A DNA stretch of 64,000 nucleotides from Bacteroidota bacterium (GTDB taxonomy: Bacteria; Bacteroidota; Bacteroidia; Bacteroidales; PUMT01). This document shows, in pieces, positions 9,701-17,354 of this stretch; positions within the stretch are counted from its first letter, which is position 1; each line of letters begins with the position of its first letter. The translations under genes and the position numbers were made by a program. The notes beneath the pieces were generated by a model that made no database searches, was not told the origin of the DNA, and saw only the letters and a list, made by a program, of their open reading frames with translations. The DNA is taken from contig PWHJ01000122.1 of NCBI GenBank assembly GCA_003554865.1, forward strand, positions 1 to 64,000, read 5' to 3'.

Positions 9701-10150
9701 TTTCCCGACAGCTACATACCGAATGTTACTGAAAAACTGAACCTTTACAGGCAACTAGATAACATAGAAAGTGAAGAGGGGCTTGAGAAATTCGAAAAGG
9801 CACTCGAAGATCGCTTTGGGAAACTACCCCTTGAATCAAAAGAGCTTCTGAACGTGGTCAGGCTCAGGTGGACGGCAATGTCGCTGGGCTTCGAAAAAGT
9901 CATCCTCAAGAACGAACGTATGGTAGTTCATTTTATATCCAACAAAATGTCACAGTACTACCAATCTTCACTTTTTGCGGGAATAATAATGTTCCTGCAA
10001 AAGCAACCCGACCGGTTTAAAATAAAGGAATCCAAAAACAGGCTTTCCCTGACCGTAGAAGGCATCAAATCGGTTAAGGAGGCAATGGAAGTACTTGAAA
10101 CTATACTGCAAAAAGCTCAGCAGGAAGCCCCGGTGCATACAAACCACTAA
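6752..10150 (+). CDS. mfd: Transcription-repair coupling factor
   Basis: A 1132-aa Mfd, which displaces RNA polymerase stalled at DNA damage and recruits UvrA. In order: a UvrB-like N-terminal module, the RNA-polymerase-interacting CarD-like domain (PGDYVVHADHGIG near 440), a RecG-like motor with Walker A GFGKT near 592-596 and a DEEQ box near 690, the QLRGRVGR helicase motif and the C-terminal TRCF domain (about the last 120 residues). Size is close to E. coli Mfd (1148 aa). The GTG start at 6752 is preferred because no ATG is in frame before the conserved N-terminal region. It stands 123 bases after fbp and could be transcribed alone. Confidence 0.96.
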   Translation: MTGKIANIYSSTENCDLLCKQISKKEASVSRVKGLRGSSVPLFSSSVIKKSGGSHLFILNDKEEAAYFLNDLESFCQNGQLHFFPSAYKRSVQFGQKDPDGMILRTGLLNELLSEAGGKIIVTYPEALSEKVVTRKNLANNTLTLKKGEKISIEFTEEVLTEYGFTKADFVYSPGEYSVRGSIVDIFPFSAELPSRLDFFGDEVDSIREFDIESQLSKGEKGTVSIVADVQDVYKEASGEGKAERESFFSFIGKDTVVWINDAGYCMEKIGEIFESTTIKGEDEAEETLETQDKASFLISGNQFSEEVKRFRLVEFGHHNFFDPRIQLEFNTSPQPAFNKNFELLTTTLAENSEKGYSNYIFSENEKQFERLKDIFIETYGEIKFTPVHANMHAGFTDHDLKICCFTDHQIFERYHKYRLRSNFTKSESLTLKELHGLHPGDYVVHADHGIGIFGGIEKININEKVQESVRLVFKDNDLLFVSIHSLHRISKYKGKDGVPPKIYKLGSGAWKRLKDKARNKVKDIARELIVLYAKRKKEKGFAFSPDSYLQKELEASFLYEDTPDQLKATNAVKEQMESDSPMDILVCGDVGFGKTEVAIRAAFKAVADNKQVAVLVPTTILAMQHYNTFMERLKDFPCKIEYVSRMKSPARQKEIVKKAESGEIDIVIGTHRLIRDDVHFKDLGLLVIDEEQKFGVSVKEKLKKIKLNVDTLTLTATPIPRTLQFSLMGARDLSIINTPPPNRHPILTELHTFNHDIIREAITYEVQRGGQVFFIHNRVQNIEFIENLVQKLCPGVKTVVAHGQMKGNRLEQIMLGFISGKYDVLISTNIIESGLDIPNANSIIINNAHHFGLSDLHQLRGRVGRSNIKAFCYLLAPPLSTLTKEARSRLKAVEDFSELGSGFNIAMQDLDIRGAGNLLGREQSGFITDMGLETYQRIINEALEELKTGEFAGLFRQSEDDSNKGLKQYASDCQIDTDLEILFPDSYIPNVTEKLNLYRQLDNIESEEGLEKFEKALEDRFGKLPLESKELLNVVRLRWTAMSLGFEKVILKNERMVVHFISNKMSQYYQSSLFAGIIMFLQKQPDRFKIKESKNRLSLTVEGIKSVKEAMEVLETILQKAQQEAPVHTNH

Positions 10151-10190
10151 TATGTAAACGATACCCGCTGAACCACAGAATTCTCCATTT

Positions 10191-11099
10191 TTAATCAAAT
10201 GAAACGCTTTTCTCCCCGGCGGTTACTTCAAACGGCAAAATATTCTCCCTTGGTGCAAGCGGACAGGTTGCATAGTCGGAAAAAGCACAAGGGGGGTTGT
10301 AAGCCTTGTTAAAGTCAATTTCCACCTTTCCATCTTCGTCTGGCCCTCCAACACTTAAAAACCTTCCTCCCCCATAAGTCTCCAGTCCGCTTGTTTCATC
10401 CCCGAAAATAAGGAACAAGCTCTCTGAACTGCCGGTTGGATAAAGCCTGTGAGTTTCTCCCTGATATTCAAATTTAAGAGTGCCGGCAACCGTTTCTTCA
10501 CTTACATCACCCAGCACATCAGGGATTTCAATTGTTTTACCCTCTGTATCCTCAATGAAACGGGCCTCAATGATCCAGTCCATATCCGCGGGATAACGAT
10601 CAATCGAGTCAAGCTTGCCGAGGCGGGGATGCAGAAAATCGCGGAGGCGAATTCCTGTACGCTCGCCTCTTCTTATCAGGAAAAACTCCATTGAATCAAC
10701 TTCAAGTCTTGTTGCCCTTCCCCCAGCATCGCTTACAAGCATTTTTCTCTCCACCTGCCCGTCTTCCGATTTGATTGTCACCCCGGGTTCTGCAACAAAC
10801 TCAACGGTATCATTTTCAAATATCATTTTCCCGATATTTTCCGGTCCTCGCGGAAAAACATGATCACTATCCTCATCCGAGCCCAAAGTGTTCTCACCCT
10901 CTTCCAGCCAGAATAACCCGGCAAGGTTCAGCCAGCCACCGGGAGCCTTCAGACGCTCAAGCCTTTTTGAATCCCATTGAGCAATAGAGTCTGCATACTC
11001 CTGTGCACTCATAGTTTCTTCGGTTTCCCCGCAGGAGAAAAAGAAAGCCGCTGCAGCAAGAAGTGTTAAAAAAGCCTTTGTTCTGTTTGCAATTAACAT
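10191..11099 (-). CDS. DUF1684 lipoprotein
   Basis: A 302-aa DUF1684 protein. The N-terminus is a lipoprotein signal (hydrophobic LLAAAAFFFS followed by Cys23), so it is probably anchored at the cell envelope. The family pattern is clear: ERLKAPGGWLNLAGLFWLEEGENTLGSD early on, and near the end FNKAYNPPCAFSDYATCPLAP, where conserved Asn, Pro and Cys residues cluster. Biochemical function of the family is unknown. The gene is a single unit reading towards the mfd end, with a -7 element about 100 bases upstream. Confidence 0.85.
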   Translation of the reverse strand: MLIANRTKAFLTLLAAAAFFFSCGETEETMSAQEYADSIAQWDSKRLERLKAPGGWLNLAGLFWLEEGENTLGSDEDSDHVFPRGPENIGKMIFENDTVEFVAEPGVTIKSEDGQVERKMLVSDAGGRATRLEVDSMEFFLIRRGERTGIRLRDFLHPRLGKLDSIDRYPADMDWIIEARFIEDTEGKTIEIPDVLGDVSEETVAGTLKFEYQGETHRLYPTGSSESLFLIFGDETSGLETYGGGRFLSVGGPDEDGKVEIDFNKAYNPPCAFSDYATCPLAPRENILPFEVTAGEKSVSFD

Positions 11100-11202
11100 T
11101 TGAATTTTTTTATATGACTAAAAATCAGTAACTTCATCAAAGAACCCCTTTGTTTGTTCAATATTTTTATAATCAAAGGGGAAAATAGCATCTGTCAAAA
11201 CC

Positions 11203-11210
11203 CAAAAATA
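11203..11210 (-). promoter_or_regulatory. Promoter -7 element for the DUF1684 gene
   Basis: TATTTTTG on the minus strand matches TAnnTTTG and would give a leader of about 100 nt. The -33 TTTG is absent. The remaining gap to the META-domain gene at 11381 is AT-rich with no other feature seen. Confidence 0.4.
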
Positions 11211-11380
11211 AAGATTTTTTTATCCTTTTTGAAAAAACGCACATAAATAAACGGTTATTTCTTTGCAAACCCTGTTCCTAAAAGGCAATCATTGCATTAT
11301 AATTGAAAAAATAATTTAAATTTTAATAAAACAAACCTCATACCCTGATTCGTTTAATAATTGCTACTTCAACTTAATTT

Positions 11381-11914
11381 ATGCAAATGAGGAGTTATTT
11401 CAGATTTTTGCCGTTGCTTTTATTTTTCACAACAGGGTGCTTTTGTTTCCAAAGCTTGTCAGCTCTCAGCTTAACTGGTAAAAATTCCCCTGAAATCAAC
11501 AATGAAGAACAAAAAACACAAACCAGCGGTAAAGAAAAGTATGAAAACAGGGCCAATTTGCCCGGCGATGACAGTCTCAGCGGAAAATGGGTATTGGAAA
11601 AAATAGACGGCAAACCCGTTGAGATGCCCTTATCAAAAGATAATCCGTATATGGAAATAGAGCTTGGCGACAGTACCATTTCCGGATACGGGGGCTGCAA
11701 CAGGTTTCACGGCAGGGCAAAGCTGGAAGAGAAAAAACTGTTAACAAAACAGATTATATCGACAAAAATGTTGTGCCTTGATACGCAACACATAGAGGAC
11801 TCTTTTCTTGGAACACTCTCGGCAGGCCGGCTTGAGTTTTCAATTGAAGACTCTGTTTTGACACTGAGCAATAGCAAAATACATCTTACCTTTAAAAAAG
11901 CGGAAAAAAATTAA
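11381..11914 (+). CDS. META-domain (HslJ-like) lipoprotein
   Basis: A 177-aa envelope protein with a lipoprotein-type signal (LLLFFTTGC, Cys20) and one META domain from about residue 65. The domain shows the typical opening SGKWVLEKIDGKPV, then the ISGYGGCNRFHGRA core, ISTKMLC and the closing LTLSNSKIHLTFKK. META domains occur in heat-shock protein HslJ and in many Bacteroidota lipoproteins. Their activity is unclear, so no function is assigned. Its stop overlaps that of the convergent adenosyltransferase gene by 4 bases. Confidence 0.83.
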   Translation: MQMRSYFRFLPLLLFFTTGCFCFQSLSALSLTGKNSPEINNEEQKTQTSGKEKYENRANLPGDDSLSGKWVLEKIDGKPVEMPLSKDNPYMEIELGDSTISGYGGCNRFHGRAKLEEKKLLTKQIISTKMLCLDTQHIEDSFLGTLSAGRLEFSIEDSVLTLSNSKIHLTFKKAEKN

Positions 11915-12441
11915 CACTCAATTCCTTTCCTTCCCTTAACACCTTCACGAAAATAATGTTTGATCTCTTTCATTTCAGTAACAAGATCGGCAGCTTCAAA
12001 AAATTCAGGCGGCGCTGATCTTCCGGTAAGTATCACTTCCATCCGGAAGGGCTTTTCCTTCAGCAGTGCTGTTACTTCCCCTGCATCCAGCAAAGAGAAA
12101 TGAACAGCGATACAAATCTCATCCATTATAACCACATCATACCGGTTGCTGCGTATTGCAGAAGCCACTTGATTGAAACCCTCCCTGGCTTCATCAATAT
12201 CTTTTTGTGAGGGCTCGCCCTCAATAAAGCAGGTGTGACCGTACTGCCTTACCTCAATGGAGGTAATATATTTAAGTGAATCCAGCTCGCAGTAATGCAT
12301 TCCTTTTACAAACTGTGCCAGCAATACCTTCTTCTGCGCACCGGCTGCCCTTACAGCAAGTCCTATAGCCGCCGTTGTTTTACCCTTTCCGTTACCGGTG
12401 TATAAATGAATGTAACCTTTATTCTCTGACATATAATTCAA
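11911..12441 (-). CDS. cobO: Corrinoid (cob(I)alamin) adenosyltransferase, CobO/BtuR type
   Basis: A 176-aa ATP:corrinoid adenosyltransferase of the CobO/BtuR/CobA family, making the adenosyl form of vitamin B12. The P-loop GNGKGKTT (16-23) and RAAGAQKKVLLAQFVKG stretch are diagnostic. VVIMDEICIAVHF supplies the Walker B-like site and VILTGRSAPPE the late motif. Met4 is an alternative start three codons in. It is a lone gene with its own promoter, not within a cobalamin cluster, so a salvage or maturation role is likely. A short perfect hairpin lies in its leader. Confidence 0.92.
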   Translation of the reverse strand: MNYMSENKGYIHLYTGNGKGKTTAAIGLAVRAAGAQKKVLLAQFVKGMHYCELDSLKYITSIEVRQYGHTCFIEGEPSQKDIDEAREGFNQVASAIRSNRYDVVIMDEICIAVHFSLLDAGEVTALLKEKPFRMEVILTGRSAPPEFFEAADLVTEMKEIKHYFREGVKGRKGIEC

Positions 12442-12468
12442 TTTTATTGAAAACCTTTATAAGCTTAC

Positions 12469-12489
12469 CCTCTTGTGATTTGCAAGAGG
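12469..12489 (-). promoter_or_regulatory. Hairpin in the cobO 5' leader
   Basis: CCTCTTG and CAAGAGG form a perfect 7-bp stem with a 7-nt loop. It lies between the probable transcription start (about 12496) and the cobO start at 12441. It is far too small for a cobalamin riboswitch and is not followed by a T-run. Any role is unknown. Confidence 0.35.
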
Positions 12490-12501
12490 AAAAATGATTT
12501 A

Positions 12502-12509
12502 CAAAAGTA
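12502..12509 (-). promoter_or_regulatory. Promoter -7 element for cobO
   Basis: TACTTTTG on the minus strand matches TAnnTTTG, giving a leader of roughly 55 nt that includes the small hairpin. There is no -33 TTTG. Confidence 0.4.
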
Positions 12510-12651
12510 ATAAATATAATTATCTCTTCCCTGTGCCCAGATACGGACAATTGTGTTCGCTAACGTACAATACGTATAAACCGGCCGGGAAGTATAAAAA
12601 CAGAAATGCTGCAATAACAAACTGTTATAGTGAAACTTAGCTTATTTGGCA

Positions 12652-12659
12652 TAAATTTG
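12652..12659 (+). promoter_or_regulatory. Promoter -7 element for the FtsX-like permease
   Basis: TAAATTTG matches TAnnTTTG 25 bases before the ATG at 12685, implying a short leader. There is no TTTG at -33. Confidence 0.45.
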
Positions 12660-12684
12660 GATTATATTTTAAAAAAAAACAAAT

Positions 12685-15033
12685 ATGCACATTCTCTATA
12701 TTTTAAGGTCAGCTTTCAGGTCAATACGCGGTAATATACGCAACTCCCTTATAAATATAATAGGTTTGGCTGCCGCACTGACCGTTTTTTTACTTATAGT
12801 AATCTATGTTAATTTCCAGTACTCTTTCAACAACCATATACCCCACTCCGAAGAAATTTTCAGGCTTGAAATGGGTTTTCACGGAATTACAAATGCACTC
12901 CACGGGCCTGACTATTCTATGCAGCTACCTGAAGTAAAGAGCTTTTGCAGGATCGCCTACTACGGGGGGTCGCTTTTCTACCAACCGGACGAACATTCAC
13001 CGGCAATAAGAACTTCAACTTCAGGTGTAGTGGCAGACAGCTCTGTGATTGACATGTTTGACATAAAGATCAGGGAGCAGTATTCTGAATCCTTACTGCA
13101 GACACCCCGCTCGATCCTTATATCTGAGGATCTTGCAGAAAAAATGTTCTCAAGCACACCTGTTGGGGGCAAAAGGGTGTCTCTGGAAAATATGCACGAC
13201 CTTGTAATTGAAGGGGTATTCGAGACACTGCCTCCCGAGTCGACTATGAGTTTCGACGCAATTTTCTCGCTCGATCTGCTGCCCTTTACTTACGGTAATC
13301 CCGATTATCTTAAAAATCAGGGAATATGGCGTTATGAAACATTTTTAAGGCTTGATCCCGGTAACAGGGAGGAGGTTGTCAGGAAAACAGAGGAAATTGT
13401 AAAAGATCAATATAAAAGGTCGGGCACCGAATTTGCCGATGAAAATATTGAAGTTAACCTGATGCCGCTTGAAGATATCTATTTTTCAGAAACCATTGAC
13501 ACCCTGCATAAACACGGTGATAAAAACAACAATTTAATATTCACTATTATCGCTGGCTTCGTACTGATAATAGCAGGCATCAACTTTATGAACCTGTCAA
13601 CCGCCCAGGCAGGGGCAAGGTCAAAGGAGACCGGACTCAAAAAGATACTGGGCGCCGGAAGGATGAGCCTCATTATGCAAATATGCGCCGAAGGTGTATT
13701 TATAGTGTTCTTCTCCATATTAATTGCCCTTGGGCTAACTGAACTACTGTTGCCCTGGTATTCGGAATTTGTAAATATTGAACTCGGCCTGCATTTCACA
13801 TTCCGTAACATCATACTGCTCATTATAGTCGCCCCCCTTGTTCTTGGATTATTGTCCGGGCTTTTCCCCGCCTTTTACCTCAGCAGGGTCTCGCCGGCAA
13901 CAATTCTGAAAAAAGAGATGGTTACCGGGAAAAGCGGAATGAGGCTGCGATCATTTCTGACTGTTTTTCAGTTCAGTATCAGCATTATTCTCATTGTGGG
14001 GACACTTGTTGTGAACAAACAGCTCGGGTTTGCAAGAAATTATGACCCCGGCTACACCACGGAAAACATTATACAAATACCCCTTAATAACCAGATTAAT
14101 GACAAGTTTGATGTTTTCAAGGAAAACAGCCTTGCCAACCCTTCAATAGAAGGAGTAACCCGGATGAACCAGGCTATTTACCAGGCAGGCAGTGTCTGGA
14201 GCGTTTTTCATAATGATAAGAATTTCACATGGCCTTTTATCCAGGTTGATGAAGATTTTGCAAAGGTTTTCGACATTGATATTGTTAAAGGTGAGGATTT
14301 TTCAGAAAGTATGCTTCAAAGAGGAGAACGGGTATTTCTTGTAAATGAGCTGGTAATCGGGGCTTTTGAAACAGACGACATACTGAACGAAACCGTTAAT
14401 GATAACGAAATTGTGGGAGTAGTGAATAATTTTCACACAGCATCACTTAAATCAGATGTGCAGCCGGTAACAATAGCCTTGAGCCCTGCCGGTGCAGCAG
14501 CTTTTGGGTTTGTACGCCTGAATCCGGTAAACCACGGTGAAGCCCTTACATCACTTGGAAGCATCTGGAGCGATTTATCACCGGATTATCCCTTTGAGTA
14601 TGAATATCTGACAGACAAAATTGAAAATGCCTATATTTCTGAAAAAAAGTTCATGGAACTTTTCATTTACTTTGCACTTGTTTCGATAATACTTTCGTGT
14701 CTGGGACTTTTTGCACTTGCATCATACACCACTGAAAACCGCGTAAAGGAGATCTGCATAAGAAAAGTACACGGAGCAACCAGTCATGGTATAAGTATGA
14801 ACCTTTCATTCGACCTTACAAAAAAGGTGATCATATCAAACCTGATTGCCTGGCCGTTGGCCTGGTATTTCATGAGCAGTTGGCTGGAGAATTTTGTTTA
14901 CAGGACGGGCCTCGGGGCAGGTGAGTTTCTCCTGGCCGCACTTATTGCACAAGCGATTGCACTTGCAACCGTTTCATGGCATGTATACAATACAGCAAGG
15001 AAAAATCCAGCCGAAACCCTCAGGTACGAATAA
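12685..15033 (+). CDS. ABC transporter permease, MacB/FtsX family
   Basis: A 782-aa inner-membrane permease with the large two-half Bacteroidota layout. There is an N-terminal transmembrane helix (about 20-45), a MacB-like periplasmic domain, and a first FtsX domain with three helices (about 285-410, including the ARSKETGLKKILGAG coupling motif). A second helix (about 425-445), a second periplasmic domain and a C-terminal FtsX domain (about 660-780, with VKEICIRKVHGA) follow. Such proteins couple cytoplasmic ATPases to extrusion or to mechanical signalling in the envelope. No ATPase gene adjoins it, so its partner is elsewhere. Substrate unknown. Confidence 0.9.
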   Translation: MHILYILRSAFRSIRGNIRNSLINIIGLAAALTVFLLIVIYVNFQYSFNNHIPHSEEIFRLEMGFHGITNALHGPDYSMQLPEVKSFCRIAYYGGSLFYQPDEHSPAIRTSTSGVVADSSVIDMFDIKIREQYSESLLQTPRSILISEDLAEKMFSSTPVGGKRVSLENMHDLVIEGVFETLPPESTMSFDAIFSLDLLPFTYGNPDYLKNQGIWRYETFLRLDPGNREEVVRKTEEIVKDQYKRSGTEFADENIEVNLMPLEDIYFSETIDTLHKHGDKNNNLIFTIIAGFVLIIAGINFMNLSTAQAGARSKETGLKKILGAGRMSLIMQICAEGVFIVFFSILIALGLTELLLPWYSEFVNIELGLHFTFRNIILLIIVAPLVLGLLSGLFPAFYLSRVSPATILKKEMVTGKSGMRLRSFLTVFQFSISIILIVGTLVVNKQLGFARNYDPGYTTENIIQIPLNNQINDKFDVFKENSLANPSIEGVTRMNQAIYQAGSVWSVFHNDKNFTWPFIQVDEDFAKVFDIDIVKGEDFSESMLQRGERVFLVNELVIGAFETDDILNETVNDNEIVGVVNNFHTASLKSDVQPVTIALSPAGAAAFGFVRLNPVNHGEALTSLGSIWSDLSPDYPFEYEYLTDKIENAYISEKKFMELFIYFALVSIILSCLGLFALASYTTENRVKEICIRKVHGATSHGISMNLSFDLTKKVIISNLIAWPLAWYFMSSWLENFVYRTGLGAGEFLLAALIAQAIALATVSWHVYNTARKNPAETLRYE

Positions 15034-15204
15034 TATAAACCAACCCGGCCATTGAACCCGGTCAAAACCATCGTTTGCCGGTAACAATTCCCAACTATTG
15101 AGAAAAAACTTTAACACCGGTATTTTTCAGTAACCATCCGGCTGCCCGGGAGGATTAAATAGGCTATGGCAAAAACTGACTATATGGAAAAACAAAATTT
15201 TCAT

Positions 15205-15212
15205 TAATTTTG
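15205..15212 (+). promoter_or_regulatory. Promoter -7 element for the macro-domain gene
   Basis: TAATTTTG matches TAnnTTTG. Transcription would start near 15218, leaving a leader of about 97 nt that contains the paired element at 15238-15301. Confidence 0.45.
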
Positions 15213-15237
15213 TTATACAAAAACAGTATTGTTCTGC

Positions 15238-15301
15238 GGTGAACCGGGCAACACTTGCGGCTCTGGAGGAGCCGGGGTTAGAGCCCTGGCAGGAGAACAC
15301 C
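15238..15301 (+). promoter_or_regulatory. Structured 5' leader of the macro-domain gene with competing hairpins
   Basis: Three nested helices can be drawn: GGTG (15238-15241) with CACC (15298-15301), CCGGGC (15244-15249) with GCCCTGG (15283-15289, one bulged T), and CGGCTC (15258-15263) with GAGCCG (15269-15274). GGCTCT (15259-15264) can instead pair with AGAGCC (15280-15285), which excludes the last hairpin and disturbs the middle one. The element is GC-rich against AT-rich surroundings and lies between a -7 promoter element and the macro-domain ATG. It matches no riboswitch class I recognise. A 27-codon GTG-initiated reading frame (15239-15322) also spans it and overlaps the macro ATG, so a short leader peptide is an alternative. 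Confidence 0.45.
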
Positions 15302-15314
15302 AAAACAAGATATC

Positions 15315-15863
15315 ATGGCTAAAACTTCAATACACGGGGTTACAATTGAAATAATACAGGGAGATATTGCAAACCAGCCCGGCACAGATGCGGTGGTCAA
15401 CGCTGCCAATGCGCAGTTGCGTATAGGAGGCGGAGTGGCCGGCGCCATACACAGGGCGGCGGGACCGGGTCTTGAGGAAGAGTGCCGCAAAAAGGCGCCT
15501 ATCAAGCCGGGAGAAGCAATAATAACCGGCGCCCACAATCTGCCAAACAGTTTTGTTATCCATTGCCTGGGTCCGGTTTACGGAATCGACAACCCTTCCG
15601 ACAAGCTGCTGGCCTCATGTTACAAAAACGCAATTAAACTGGCTGAAGAAAAGGGAATAGAATCGATTGCTTTCCCTGCAATTTCAACAGGCGCATTCGG
15701 CTACCCTTTTGAACCGGCAGCAAAAATAGCTCTTGAATCAGTTCTTGAAACACTTACACAACTCTCATCGGTCAGCCTTATACGATTTGTATTGTTCTCA
15801 TCAGAAGAAAAAGTGATTTTCGAACAACTGCTTAATAAGCTTAAGCCGGGTGAAACGTCATAA
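15315..15863 (+). CDS. Macro-domain ADP-ribose-binding protein
   Basis: A 182-aa single macro domain, cytoplasmic, expected to bind ADP-ribose and perhaps remove it from proteins or hydrolyse O-acetyl-ADP-ribose. The ligand-binding features are clear: GDIANQPGTDAVVNAAN (16-32), GGGVAGAIHRAAG (38-50) and FPAISTGAFGYP. In MacroD/YmdB-type hydrolases the second loop usually reads GGGVD; here the Asp is Ala, as in archaeal Af1521. The catalytic mechanism may therefore differ, or the protein may mainly bind. It follows a structured leader and precedes the M50 protease gene by 42 bases. Confidence 0.9.
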   Translation: MAKTSIHGVTIEIIQGDIANQPGTDAVVNAANAQLRIGGGVAGAIHRAAGPGLEEECRKKAPIKPGEAIITGAHNLPNSFVIHCLGPVYGIDNPSDKLLASCYKNAIKLAEEKGIESIAFPAISTGAFGYPFEPAAKIALESVLETLTQLSSVSLIRFVLFSSEEKVIFEQLLNKLKPGETS

Positions 15864-15905
15864 CTGAACAGGCAGCGACCCATTATAAAACCAAACCGCA
15901 CAGCA

Positions 15906-16991
15906 ATGAAACCCAAATTTTCCCTTAACCTTGGAAAGCCTTTCGGAATAAGAGTATCAGTGCACTGGACATTTTCCCTTCTAATAGTTTGGATTGTCTT
16001 TATTAGTCTTAACCGTGGACTTGAATTTAACCAGATCTTGATGCATCTTTTTTTCGTCCTGACACTTTTTGCCTGTGTTGTTCTCCACGAGTTCGGACAC
16101 TCGCTTACGGCAATCAAGCTGGGGGGGAAGGTTCAAAGTATTACCCTTTTGCCCATTGGTGGGATTGCCAATATCACCGAAATGCCTGAAGATCCTAAAG
16201 ATGAGTTTTGGGTATCGGCTGCCGGCCCACTGGTAAATGTAGTTATTGCCGGTTTATTATGGTTATATCTTTCACTGACCCCCGCTCCATCATTCGATGA
16301 AATTGAATATGGGACAATAACCGCCGGCAACTTCCCCATATTATTGATGACCGCCAATTTGTTCATAGTGGCTTTCAACCTGATCCCGGCTTTTCCCCTG
16401 GACGGGGGGCGCCTTTTCAGGTCAATACTTTCTATGAACATGAGCCGGCTGAAAGCAACCAGGATTGCAAAAGATATCGGCCAGGTGTTTGCGTTTCTTT
16501 TCATTTTTGCAGGGCTGTTCTTTAATCCATTCCTTGTGATAATCGGTTTTTTTGTATTGCTTGGTGCTAAAGCCGAATACGAAATGATGACCTACAAGGA
16601 GATATTGGACAACTACACTGTGGGAGACCTTGTTAAAACCGATTATGAAGTACTTGATGAAAATAAAACACTCGCTGAAGCGGCAGAAAAGCTCACCCAT
16701 ATTTACAACCGCGGCTTCGTTGTCACCTCAGGCGGGGAGTATGCCGGACTGCTTACGAAAAACGATCTGATAAAAGGTCTGAACACCCATGGCAAAGAAG
16801 GAATTGTTAAAGATGTGATGAGCAGGGATATTGAACCCTACAGCCCAGGGATGAAGCTCTTTGATGCCTACAAGAATATGCACAAGAACAGGCAGGATAT
16901 AGTACCGGTAATGGACAGCCGCGAATTTAAAGGAATTATTGATCTGGAGAGTATAAACGAATTTTTCCTTATAAAGAAGGCCCTGAAATAA
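15906..16991 (+). CDS. M50 (site-2-type) membrane metalloprotease with CBS domains
   Basis: A 361-aa polytopic membrane zinc protease of the M50B/SpoIVFB-like group. HEFGH (61-65) provides two zinc ligands and the catalytic Glu, and LDGGR (Asp166) the third ligand. Around six hydrophobic segments occupy residues 20-220. Two CBS domains (about 225-355) fill the C-terminal half and usually sense adenine nucleotides. Such proteases cleave transmembrane or membrane-bound substrates, often to release regulators, but no substrate is evident here. It may be co-transcribed with the macro-domain gene. Confidence 0.9.
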   Translation: MKPKFSLNLGKPFGIRVSVHWTFSLLIVWIVFISLNRGLEFNQILMHLFFVLTLFACVVLHEFGHSLTAIKLGGKVQSITLLPIGGIANITEMPEDPKDEFWVSAAGPLVNVVIAGLLWLYLSLTPAPSFDEIEYGTITAGNFPILLMTANLFIVAFNLIPAFPLDGGRLFRSILSMNMSRLKATRIAKDIGQVFAFLFIFAGLFFNPFLVIIGFFVLLGAKAEYEMMTYKEILDNYTVGDLVKTDYEVLDENKTLAEAAEKLTHIYNRGFVVTSGGEYAGLLTKNDLIKGLNTHGKEGIVKDVMSRDIEPYSPGMKLFDAYKNMHKNRQDIVPVMDSREFKGIIDLESINEFFLIKKALK

Positions 16992-17072
16992 AAAAAGAGA
17001 AACTAAAAAAACAGGCCGAAGCCTTTGCAGGACCAAATGATATAACCAGGTAATTCGCTGAAAAAAGAGTTT

Positions 17073-17192
17073 TTAAAGGATTACTATCAAAATAACCAGC
17101 ATTACAATAACAATAATTGCCAGCAGGCCGCACCCGCGAGTGTTTGGATAATCGTCATGCAGCATTTCCCCGCTGCTTTTACCCTTGTTCAT
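17073..17192 (-). CDS. Small single-pass membrane protein, 39 aa (absent from ORF track)
   Basis: An ATG-to-TAA frame on the minus strand encodes 39 residues: a hydrophilic start (MNKGKSSGEMLHDDYPNTRG), Cys21, then an uninterrupted hydrophobic stretch GLLAIIVIVMLVILIVIL to the end. That is a clean tail-anchored single-pass layout. Codon use looks normal and the frame fills much of the 243-base gap between the M50 protease and cupin genes. No strong promoter or Shine-Dalgarno site is visible, so expression is unproven. I do not recognise a family. Confidence 0.5.
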   Translation of the reverse strand: MNKGKSSGEMLHDDYPNTRGCGLLAIIVIVMLVILIVIL

Positions 17193-17354
17193 TTATGAAC
17201 CGTTAAAGAAGTTAATATTCCCGCGTCCGCATTCATGCAATCCTGCACCGCCGGGGTTGTAAATAAAATACGAGAGCCGGGCAGGAAAGTTTCAATATTT
17301 TTTTTCAAAAATCCCTATATTTACGGACACTTAAATCCCAAAAAATTGCTTACC

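Noticed and set aside
12442-12501. Cobalamin riboswitch in the cobO leader
   Set aside because: The leader is only about 55 nt with one 7-bp hairpin and lacks the conserved core.
17235-17354. N-terminal extension of the cupin ORF
   Set aside because: The extension is not cupin-like and a -7-like TATATTTA falls within it, so the ATG at 17355 is preferred.
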